Source: Hungateiclostridiaceae bacterium UBA1305 (GTDB lineage: Bacteria; Bacillota; Clostridia; Acetivibrionales; DTU013). Taken from it: a stretch of 64,000 bases of DNA. A program made the position numbers and the translations under genes. Numbering within the stretch: position 1 is the stretch's first letter; every line of letters starts with the position of its first letter. This document shows, piece after piece, positions 29,075 through 36,774 of the stretch. Where the stretch lies: NCBI GenBank assembly GCA_002307275.1, contig DBTX01000081.1, forward strand, positions 1 to 64,000, read 5' to 3'. Under the pieces are notes generated by a model. That model saw only the letters and a program-made list of their open reading frames with translations, was not told where the DNA came from and did not search any database.

Positions 29075-30163
29075 ATGAAGGGCTCTGCGACAAATACGTT
29101 TGGAATACTGACGAGCGGGGGAGACTGCCCTGGCTTGAATGCGGCGATCAGGGGAGTGGCAAAAGCTGCATATGGGTTATACGGTATGAAAATAATCGGG
29201 ATAAACAATGGCTTCAAAGGCCTGATTGAAGATGATACGGGAATACTCAAACCGGAGGATTTTTCCGGTATCCTGACAAGAGGGGGTACGATACTTGGAA
29301 CATCAAGAGAAAAGCCTTTTGGTAAGGTAAAGGACAACGATTTTTCGGTTGATATGAAACTGGATGCGATCAAGGAAAATTATAAGAAGAACAATCTGGA
29401 CTGCGTCGTTATGCTGGGAGGGAATGGATCTCATAAAACAGCAGCTCTTTTGAAAGAGCAGGGACTCAATATTATTGGATTACCCAAGACGATTGATAAT
29501 GACATCTATGGAACTGATATCACTTTCGGGTTTCATACTGCTGTAGATATTGCAACCGAGGCGATTGACCGTCTTCATTCAACTGCACATTCCCACAACA
29601 GGGTAATGATTATCGAGGTAATGGGACATAATGCAGGCTGGCTCGCACTTTACTCGGGGCTGGCAGGCGGCGGCGACGTCATCCTGATCCCGGAAATACC
29701 GTATCATATGGACAGCATAAAAGATCATTTAAAAAACCGTGCAAAAAGCGGGAAACAATTTTCAATCGTTGTTGTTGCGGAAGGGGCCTTATCGTATGAA
29801 GAATATAAAATGGATAAAAAGCAGCTAAAGCAGAAACGGAAAGATCCGGGTTATCAATCCAAAGCCTATGAACTGGCAAAGGATATAGAGGATAAGACGG
29901 GAATGGATGTACGTATTTCCGTGCTTGGGTATTTGCAGCGCGGCGGCACACCTTCTCCCTATGACAGGGTTCTGGCGACGCAGTTCGGCACGGTTGCCGC
30001 AGAGCTGTTGTATAAAGGGGAATATGGGAATATGGTTGCCAGGGAAAAAGATGATATCATCGCTAAGCCTCTTGAAGAGATCGCAGGAAAACTAAAACCG
30101 GTTCCTCAGGATCATATTCTTCTTAAGAATGCGCGTATGGTCGGGACCTGCTTCGGGGACTGA
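29075..30163 (+). CDS. pfkA: 6-phosphofructokinase
   Basis: This 362-residue enzyme phosphorylates fructose 6-phosphate. The phosphate loop is LTSGGDCPGLNAAIRG, the catalytic motif PKTIDND is intact, and the phosphoryl-donor site reads GGNGS. A Gly at the fourth position of that loop is typical of ATP enzymes, whereas Lys in PKTIDND is typical of pyrophosphate-dependent and group III enzymes, so the donor is uncertain. GGAGG supports the ATG at 29075. It converges on ppk with only 17 bp between stops. Confidence 0.9.
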   Translation: MKGSATNTFGILTSGGDCPGLNAAIRGVAKAAYGLYGMKIIGINNGFKGLIEDDTGILKPEDFSGILTRGGTILGTSREKPFGKVKDNDFSVDMKLDAIKENYKKNNLDCVVMLGGNGSHKTAALLKEQGLNIIGLPKTIDNDIYGTDITFGFHTAVDIATEAIDRLHSTAHSHNRVMIIEVMGHNAGWLALYSGLAGGGDVILIPEIPYHMDSIKDHLKNRAKSGKQFSIVVVAEGALSYEEYKMDKKQLKQKRKDPGYQSKAYELAKDIEDKTGMDVRISVLGYLQRGGTPSPYDRVLATQFGTVAAELLYKGEYGNMVAREKDDIIAKPLEEIAGKLKPVPQDHILLKNARMVGTCFGD

Positions 30164-30180
30164 GCTGCCCCAATAGGTAT

Positions 30181-32229
30181 CTATATGGGATTTTCATAAA
30201 AATAGGTCTGGCTGTGGATGGGCTTTTTGCTTCTTCTGTTTACCCATACATACTGCCCATCTGCTTTAAGCTCCCTGGCTTTGACGTTGTCTTTCAGATA
30301 AATGTCCAGTATGGATTCGAGCCTGTTCTTTAAATCCTCATCAATAACCGGGAATAGAAGCTCGACCCTTCTGTTCAGATTCCTTTCCATCAGGTCTGCA
30401 CTGGACAGAAAAATATCTTTTCTTCCACCGTTACTGAAGTAGAATATCCTGCTATGTTCAAGATACCTGTCAACAATACTGATTACACGGATATTTTCAC
30501 TGACACCGTTGATGCCGGGACGCAGCGAACAGATTCCCCTTACGATCAGATCTATTTTTACACCGCTGCAGGAGGCTTTGTACAGAAGCTTTATAATTTC
30601 CGAGTCCACCAGAGAATTAATTTTTATGATTATTCTGCCTGGACTGTCAATTGTCGATAATTTGATTTCATTTTTAATGAGCTCGGTAATTTTCTTTCTC
30701 AAACCGAATGGAGCAGTATTCAGCATATACCAGTCCGGCTGGTCGGAATAGCCTGTAAGCTGGTTAAAGAGTGCAGTCGCATCGGAGCCTATGTGTCTGT
30801 TTGATGTAAACAGACCGATATCTGTGTAAAGCTTTGATGTCGTTTCATTGTAATTTCCAGTACTCATATGCACGTAACGCATGATACCATCAGTTTCTCT
30901 TCTAACGACCAGTGTTATCTTGCAGTGTGTCTTTAGTCCTATCAGGCCATAGGTTACGTGGCATCCGGCTTCTTCAAGCTTTTTAGCCCATTGTATATTA
31001 TTTTCCTCATCAAATCTTGCTTTGATTTCAAACAGCACTGTAACCTGTTTACCATTTTCAACAGCGCGAAGGAGTCCTTTTATAATAGGTGAATTGCTGC
31101 TGATCCTGTACAGCGTTTGTTTTATGGCTAACACATCAGGATCATCGGCTGCGTGATAGATGAAATCAATCACGGATTGGAAATCCTCATATGGATGATG
31201 CACAAGGATATCCTTGGTTCTGATGGCACTGAAAACATCTTCATATTTCTTGAAGGCGGGAGGGTATATACTCGGGAAGAGTTGATCCTTTAAGTCAGGC
31301 CTGCTGCGCTGTGCTGCCATTTTCAACAGGAAAGTGATATCAATAGGTCCCTTGATATGGAATACGCTCTGAGGATCGAGTTCCAGCGCGTCTTTCAATA
31401 TGGATACGATTTTTTCATCACTATGGGCTTCAACCTCCAGCCTGACAGCTGCACCCCATTTTCTCATTTTAAGAGATTTTTCAATTTCCAGCAGCAAATC
31501 GTCAGCTTCATCTTCATTCAAGCTGAGATCTGCATTTCTGGTTATCCTGCACGCGTTGACTGCCAGGATCTTATGTCCTTTGAAAAGCATGGATATATTC
31601 ATTCGGATGATTTCTTCCATCAGGATATAATTCACTCCATTTATGTCAGAGGACACTTCAATAAATCTTGGCAGGACTGAAGGGACTTGTACTGTGGCAA
31701 AAAGCTGATCTTCCTTTTCTGAACCCTGCAAAAGTACGGCAAGGTTCAGGCTCTTGTTTGCGATTAGAGGAAAAGGCCTGCTTTCATCAACAGCCATGGT
31801 AGTTAAAACAGGATATATTTCATTCACAAAATACTCATTCAGAGTGTTCAGCTGAATAGGAGTCAGAACATCACTGTCAATGATATTAATACCCTCGTTC
31901 TTCAGCGCGGGTAAAAGTGAATAGCTCAGACAATTGTACTGGTCCCGGATCATGGATGCAACTGTCCTGTATATACTCTGTACCTGCTCATCAGGTGTCA
32001 TACCTGATGGGTCCGGCTTGTCAAAGCCTGCGTTGATCTGATCATTTAGAGATCCCACTCTTACCATGAAGAATTCATCCAGGTTTGAGCTCACAATAGA
32101 AAGAAACTTCAGCCTTTCAAGCAATGGATTTGAATTATCCTGGGCTTCCTCCAATACTCTCTTGTTGAATTCAAGCCAGCTCAATTCGCGGTTTATAAAA
32201 AATTTGTTGCCATTGAAGCTTTTTTTCAT
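30181..32229 (-). CDS. ppk1: Polyphosphate kinase (PPK1)
   Basis: This 682-residue enzyme of full PPK1 length reversibly builds polyphosphate from ATP. The start FINRELSWLEFNKRVLEEA and the central HHPYEDFQSVIDFI are characteristic. IGLKTHCKITLVVRRE contains the likely autophosphorylated histidine, and ERNLNRRVELLFPV closes the C-terminal domain. CCGGAGG lies before the ATG. It follows the exopolyphosphatase-like gene by 12 bp, so synthesis and degradation or signalling functions are cotranscribed. Confidence 0.95.
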   Translation of the reverse strand: MKKSFNGNKFFINRELSWLEFNKRVLEEAQDNSNPLLERLKFLSIVSSNLDEFFMVRVGSLNDQINAGFDKPDPSGMTPDEQVQSIYRTVASMIRDQYNCLSYSLLPALKNEGINIIDSDVLTPIQLNTLNEYFVNEIYPVLTTMAVDESRPFPLIANKSLNLAVLLQGSEKEDQLFATVQVPSVLPRFIEVSSDINGVNYILMEEIIRMNISMLFKGHKILAVNACRITRNADLSLNEDEADDLLLEIEKSLKMRKWGAAVRLEVEAHSDEKIVSILKDALELDPQSVFHIKGPIDITFLLKMAAQRSRPDLKDQLFPSIYPPAFKKYEDVFSAIRTKDILVHHPYEDFQSVIDFIYHAADDPDVLAIKQTLYRISSNSPIIKGLLRAVENGKQVTVLFEIKARFDEENNIQWAKKLEEAGCHVTYGLIGLKTHCKITLVVRRETDGIMRYVHMSTGNYNETTSKLYTDIGLFTSNRHIGSDATALFNQLTGYSDQPDWYMLNTAPFGLRKKITELIKNEIKLSTIDSPGRIIIKINSLVDSEIIKLLYKASCSGVKIDLIVRGICSLRPGINGVSENIRVISIVDRYLEHSRIFYFSNGGRKDIFLSSADLMERNLNRRVELLFPVIDEDLKNRLESILDIYLKDNVKARELKADGQYVWVNRRSKKPIHSQTYFYENPI

Positions 32230-32241
32230 CCTGACCTCCGG

Positions 32242-33798
32242 TTATTTTCTTTTAATTATCAGGTTGGGTTTTATACCGTAGACTTCATTGAATAAATTAC
32301 TTTTATTTTCGAATTCCCATTCTTCAAGGAGCGAATCCCTGTTGGTTTCTGCTTTTATCGTAAAATTCTGTTCGCTTAATACGATTTTCACATCCGAAAG
32401 CTTCTGCCTGTGGCTTCTATCCAGCGCATCCGCAAGCTTAAGGAAGGCCGCAAGCTTCGATACCATAATCCGGCTGTCGTAGTCAAGCGCTTTATAATTA
32501 AAATCATCCATACCCGGCATATTATTTGCATGGTATCTGATTATATTCGCAATGATATGTAAATCATTTTTTGAAAGCCCAAGAATGTCGGAATTCAGAA
32601 TGATATTATGGGACAGTATATTGTGTGCCTTTATATTGATATATTTGCCAATATCGTGTGCAATCGCTGCTATCTGTAAAAACAGCCTTTCCTTATCGGA
32701 ATATCCATGAAGTCTTTTGGAATTGTCAAATAGAAGCAAAGCTACTTTTTCAACCTGTTCAGCATGCTTCGAATCGTAGGAGTATTTTTCACCAAGCTTT
32801 CTCACGGAAATGATGATATCTTTTTCAGAAAAGGCTTTATTTCTCAGGCCGAATTTTGTATCCGACATATATCTCACCAGACCGTCACATAAAGAGACAG
32901 CAGGTGTAAAAATCCTGTCCGTTTGGGTAAAGGACAGGAATTTCTCATACATCAGCATGGCAGGTACAAGAGTTTCAACACTTTCCGAATTCAACATATA
33001 TTCCCCGGCAATTTGTTGCTGTGATTTACCGATGACTTTGTGGAAAATCTTGTAGAAAGCTTCTTTTGCCATAAAGGAACGATTGTACTCCTTTTTGCCG
33101 CTTGCAAGTATGTCATGCATGACGTTGATTTCCGATCCAATCACAAGGTAATTATTGATTGGGCTTTGTAACAGCTGTACTTTAATGGTGTCAATTTCAC
33201 TTTCAATATATTCTCCAATCAAATTGGGAAAGTTCAGGGTTCTTCTTTCTAGAGTACTTAAGACCTCTTTTAGTCTCAGTGCCCCCATTCTGACATATTG
33301 GGTGAATATCAGGTCTCCTCCGCTAAAAAGGGTTATTTCCACACCCCCGGAACCAACGTCCGTAATCAGGACGCCTTCCTGCTTCAGCCTGTGGAAATCC
33401 TTCAAGTTATCCATTATTGACCCGTAGGTAAAAAATCTTTCTTCAGACTCACTGATCACATCAATTTTCAAGCCGGTTTTCTGGAAAATATAATCGAGGA
33501 TATAATCACAGTTGACAGCTTCCCGCAATGCGCTGGTAGCTACGATCATATATTTGTCAGTCTTGTATTCACTAATCAACTTTTTAAAATTCTTTAAAAT
33601 ATTGCAGACTTCTTCAAGATGCTCGTTATTTATTTTGCCTGTAATGAAGGTGTCCTTCCCAAGGTTGATAAACTTTCTTGGCGTTTCCAGTGGCAGGATA
33701 CCGCCGTTTGAATCTACATCGGCAATCTTCATCTTAATACTGTAAGAACCTATATCTATGGCAGCCATTATATGATGATTCAAGTTGGTAGCTTTCAT
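32242..33798 (-). CDS. ppx: Ppx/GppA exopolyphosphatase-like protein with HD domain
   Basis: This 518-residue protein combines an N-terminal actin-like phosphatase fold (AAIDIGSYSIKMKIADVD, then VLITDVGSGGVEITLF) with a C-terminal HD domain (IAAIAHDIGKYINI). Members remove terminal phosphate from polyphosphate or from (p)ppGpp. It is first in a two-gene operon with ppk1. Upstream on the minus strand I see two TTA-starting 11-bp units but not the full Pho-box spacing, so regulation by PhoP is unproven for this operon. Confidence 0.9.
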   Translation of the reverse strand: MKATNLNHHIMAAIDIGSYSIKMKIADVDSNGGILPLETPRKFINLGKDTFITGKINNEHLEEVCNILKNFKKLISEYKTDKYMIVATSALREAVNCDYILDYIFQKTGLKIDVISESEERFFTYGSIMDNLKDFHRLKQEGVLITDVGSGGVEITLFSGGDLIFTQYVRMGALRLKEVLSTLERRTLNFPNLIGEYIESEIDTIKVQLLQSPINNYLVIGSEINVMHDILASGKKEYNRSFMAKEAFYKIFHKVIGKSQQQIAGEYMLNSESVETLVPAMLMYEKFLSFTQTDRIFTPAVSLCDGLVRYMSDTKFGLRNKAFSEKDIIISVRKLGEKYSYDSKHAEQVEKVALLLFDNSKRLHGYSDKERLFLQIAAIAHDIGKYINIKAHNILSHNIILNSDILGLSKNDLHIIANIIRYHANNMPGMDDFNYKALDYDSRIMVSKLAAFLKLADALDRSHRQKLSDVKIVLSEQNFTIKAETNRDSLLEEWEFENKSNLFNEVYGIKPNLIIKRK

Positions 33799-33984
33799 AA
33801 AAAACCTCTAACTTACACAATGGAACAAAATTATTTATAATTCGAGTATATCTAAATTAATACCTGCCATCAAGTTCTTAACATAAATATAACAATTGGA
33901 GTATTATGTTGCTGGTATGCAATCCTGCAGATCGCATACCGATTGACCTGTCATTGATTCGAGTTATAGCAGTTGTAAAAAAGA

Positions 33985-34027
33985 TTTACATTCTGTTAAT
34001 CCAGACTTAGCATTGACATTTTATACT
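33985..34027 (+). promoter_or_regulatory. Pho box and promoter of the glycosyltransferase-ugd operon
   Basis: Three 11-bp units beginning TTTACA (33985), TTAATC (33996) and TTAGCA (34007) are followed after 4 bp by the -10 TATACT (34022-34027). The same layout, nearly base for base, is at 41974. The pattern is that of PhoP-binding TT(A/T)ACA repeats in Firmicutes. Confidence 0.8.
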
Positions 34028-34033
34028 GTTATT

Positions 34034-34145
34034 ATAACGAGGCAAAAGATGTCCCCCGCCCCGGATGAATGGGCGAGTGGCAGGCAAAGCTTGCGACCAG
34101 TCTCGTTAAAACGCAGCATCGGTTTAAACCGGTGCGTTATAGAAC
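34034..34145 (+). promoter_or_regulatory. Structured 5' untranslated region
   Basis: The expected transcript start coincides with AACGAG (34036), which pairs with CTCGTT (about 34102-34107) to close a three-way junction. Inside are CGCCC/GGGCG and CAGGC/GCTTG hairpins. A second hairpin follows (AACGCA..CGG/CCG..TGCGTT, about 34110-34137), leaving about 50 bases to the start codon. It is unlike any riboswitch core I can recall. Confidence 0.45.
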
Positions 34146-34190
34146 TCCATGCGATTTCCTTAAGTGCAAGAGCGTTTTAGAGGAGGATAT

Positions 34191-35345
34191 ATGAAGATTG
34201 CATATTTTACAGATACCTTTCTTCCACAGGTCAACGGAGTAACTAATACACTTGGAAAACTGGATGCCTATCTCGAAAAAAACTCCATTCAACATATGTT
34301 CTTTGCTCCTGAATATCCCGAAGCATCCCAATCTGAAGATTCTCTAAAAGTTCAAAGGTTCAAAAGCATAAGTCTCCCCATATATAATGAATGCAGGCTG
34401 TCCATCCCCATATATGCATCCTTTAGCAAAATAATTGATAAATTCAACCCGGATCTGATACATCTGGTCACATCGTTCGGGATCGGATGGATGGGCTTGA
34501 AGTATGCCCGTGAAAAAGGCATACCAGTGGTTTCTTCGTTTCATACGAATTTCGATGCCTATTTGAAATATTATAAACTCGAATATTTGGAAGAACCCAT
34601 TTGGAATTATTTCAGATGGTTCCACAATTTCAGTGAAATCAATTTCTGCCCTTCTACCGATACAATGAAAGCATTGGATGACAAAGGATTCAGAAATATC
34701 AGAATCTGGTCAAGAGGAATCGAAGTAGAGAAATTCAATCCCACATTTAAAAATACTAATATCAGACAGAAGTTTGACGCTGTGAACAAAATGATGTTCC
34801 TTTATGTTGGTAGAGTCGCAGCAGAAAAGGATCTGGATATATTGCTGGAATGTATGAATAACATTAATGCGCTCCACCCGGGGAGAGCCTGTTTCATCAT
34901 CACAGGCGACGGTCCATATGCTGGATACATGAAGAAGAATGCTCCCGCCAATACACACTTTACCGGCTACCTAAAAGGGTTGGAATTGGCGGAAATTTAT
35001 GCTTCCAGTGATGTGTTCATATTTCCATCCAGCACGGAAACGTTCGGGAATGTTGTACTTGAAGCCATGGCTTCAGGTTTGCCGGTGATTGCAGCAAATG
35101 CCGGCGGTGTGACGGATAGTATTCATCACGATTGCGACGGACTTATTTGCAAAGCCAGAAATGCCATGGGATTTACAAAAGCCATGGAAAAGTTTATAAG
35201 TACCCCGGGTTTGGCGGCATCCATGGGCGCAGCAGCCAGGCAGTATACGCTGAGCAAGTCGTGGGACAGCATATTTAATGGCCTGCTGAAGGATTATCAG
35301 GAAATCATCGGCAAAGTGCGTCCTGATTATGGGAAGACCGCTTGA
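34191..35345 (+). CDS. Glycosyltransferase family 4 (probable glycolipid synthase)
   Basis: This 384-residue GT-B enzyme has the acceptor-side start KIAYFTDTFLPQVNGVTNTL and the donor-side motif FIFPSSTETFGNVVLEAMASG, with the E(x7)E arrangement of retaining family 4 enzymes. The same arrangement occurs in SqdX and in glycosyl-diacylglycerol synthases. It is under a Pho box and is followed after 52 bp by UDP-glucose dehydrogenase. I infer that it glucosylates or glucuronosylates diacylglycerol to replace phospholipid during phosphate starvation. AGAGGAGG selects the ATG at 34191. The lipid acceptor is inferred, not visible. Confidence 0.85.
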   Translation: MKIAYFTDTFLPQVNGVTNTLGKLDAYLEKNSIQHMFFAPEYPEASQSEDSLKVQRFKSISLPIYNECRLSIPIYASFSKIIDKFNPDLIHLVTSFGIGWMGLKYAREKGIPVVSSFHTNFDAYLKYYKLEYLEEPIWNYFRWFHNFSEINFCPSTDTMKALDDKGFRNIRIWSRGIEVEKFNPTFKNTNIRQKFDAVNKMMFLYVGRVAAEKDLDILLECMNNINALHPGRACFIITGDGPYAGYMKKNAPANTHFTGYLKGLELAEIYASSDVFIFPSSTETFGNVVLEAMASGLPVIAANAGGVTDSIHHDCDGLICKARNAMGFTKAMEKFISTPGLAASMGAAARQYTLSKSWDSIFNGLLKDYQEIIGKVRPDYGKTA

Positions 35346-35397
35346 AACATGTAAAGAGGCATACCACACTTAATAAAGATGGATATGGAGGGCGTAT

Positions 35398-36744
35398 ATG
35401 AGAGTTTCAATCATTGGCGGAACCGGATATATTGGACTGGTAACAGGAATAGGACTTGCTGCAAAAGGCCATCGTGTCATTTGCGCGGATATTGATCGTT
35501 TAAAAATTGAAAATATTGAAAGAGGAGTCCTGCCTATTTGCGAAGAAGGCTTGGATGCCCTGCTTCAGGAAGCGAAAAGGTATGGGAATATAAGCTTCAC
35601 CAGCAGTATTCATAGTGCTGTAATAATATCGGACATAGTGATGATTGCCGTTGGTACTCCCGAAGGGATAAACGGAGAGACTGATATGAACCAGCTGTTG
35701 AATGCACTTAAATCGGTAGCTGCTGCTATGGATCACCATAAAACAATCGTAATCAAAAGTACTGTTCCTGTGGGTACCAATGACATGGCAGCAACGTTAA
35801 TAAAAAAGCATCTCAAATCCTCATCTATCACATTCGACATGGTATCGAATCCGGAATTTTTGAGGGAAGGATCAGCAGTAAAGGATTTTATGAATCCTGA
35901 CAGGATTGTTATTGGCACCTGTTGTAATGATGCCGCTCAAACAATGAGGGAATTGTACAGATGCTTCGATTGCCCGGTTATTGTAACAGAACCGCGCAGT
36001 TCCGAGATGATCAAGTATGCGTGCAATTCCTATCTTGCTGCAAGAATATCGTTCATCAATGAAATTGCAGAAATCTGTGAAAAGGTGGATGCGAACATAC
36101 AATCCGTCATCGATGGGATGAAATCCGATAAAAGGATCGGGGGTCACTACCTGAGTCCTGGTCCGGGTTTTGGCGGTCCCTGCCTGCATAAGGATATCAG
36201 GTCTCTCATCCATTTCGGTGAACAGGCGGGAGCGGATGTTGGAATGCTCAAGGCAGTTCTTGAAAGGAATGAAAAGCAGATTGAAAGTATTGTGCAATAT
36301 ATTGGCACTATTTTAAAAAGTATAAAGAACAAAAAAGTTGCTGTGCTGGGATTGAGTTTTAAAGCTGGAACCAGTGATACAAGGAACTCCCCGGCAATAA
36401 CACTGATCAGGAAGCTTGTAGAGACGAACTGTAAGGTTTCCATTTATGACCCTGTAATCTGTAAAATAGAAGAGCACCTGAATTCTTCTGTCATCATGGC
36501 GCAAAGCATTGGTGAAGCCACTGTTAATGCGGACTGTATTGTAGTCATGACTGAATGGGAAGAATTTTTTACAATGAATCTTGATGTTCTCTATAATGGA
36601 ATGAGACATGCTTTCATTGTTGATGCAAGGAATATCATATCTCCGGATCGAGCATTGAAAGCGGGATTCCAGTATAAAGGGATTGGTGTTCAAAGGTCGG
36701 GCGCCCATTTAAATGGCGATCATCTGATGAAAAGGATCATTTGA
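35398..36744 (+). CDS. ugd: UDP-glucose 6-dehydrogenase
   Basis: This 448-residue enzyme oxidises UDP-glucose to UDP-glucuronate with two NAD. The NAD loop is SIIGGTGYIGLVTGIGLA. The catalytic cysteine lies in GPGFGGPCLHKD, slightly changed from the usual GGSCFPKD. VLGLSFKAGTSDTRNSPA marks the C-terminal domain. It is cotranscribed with the upstream glycosyltransferase under a Pho box, which points to glucuronosyl-lipid synthesis. It converges on the 886-residue protein gene. Confidence 0.92.
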   Translation: MRVSIIGGTGYIGLVTGIGLAAKGHRVICADIDRLKIENIERGVLPICEEGLDALLQEAKRYGNISFTSSIHSAVIISDIVMIAVGTPEGINGETDMNQLLNALKSVAAAMDHHKTIVIKSTVPVGTNDMAATLIKKHLKSSSITFDMVSNPEFLREGSAVKDFMNPDRIVIGTCCNDAAQTMRELYRCFDCPVIVTEPRSSEMIKYACNSYLAARISFINEIAEICEKVDANIQSVIDGMKSDKRIGGHYLSPGPGFGGPCLHKDIRSLIHFGEQAGADVGMLKAVLERNEKQIESIVQYIGTILKSIKNKKVAVLGLSFKAGTSDTRNSPAITLIRKLVETNCKVSIYDPVICKIEEHLNSSVIMAQSIGEATVNADCIVVMTEWEEFFTMNLDVLYNGMRHAFIVDARNIISPDRALKAGFQYKGIGVQRSGAHLNGDHLMKRII

Positions 36745-36774
36745 AATAATATAACTACCCCCATTGATGTAATT

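Noticed and set aside
33871..33892. Two TTA-starting 11-bp units upstream of the ppx-ppk operon (minus strand)
   Set aside because: The next unit does not match and the distance to the TATACT at 33850-33845 does not fit the 4- or 10-bp gap, so I do not call a Pho box.
34034..34107. Cyclic di-GMP (GEMM) or purine-type riboswitch
   Set aside because: A three-way junction is possible, but the conserved GEMM bases and purine loop bases are not present.
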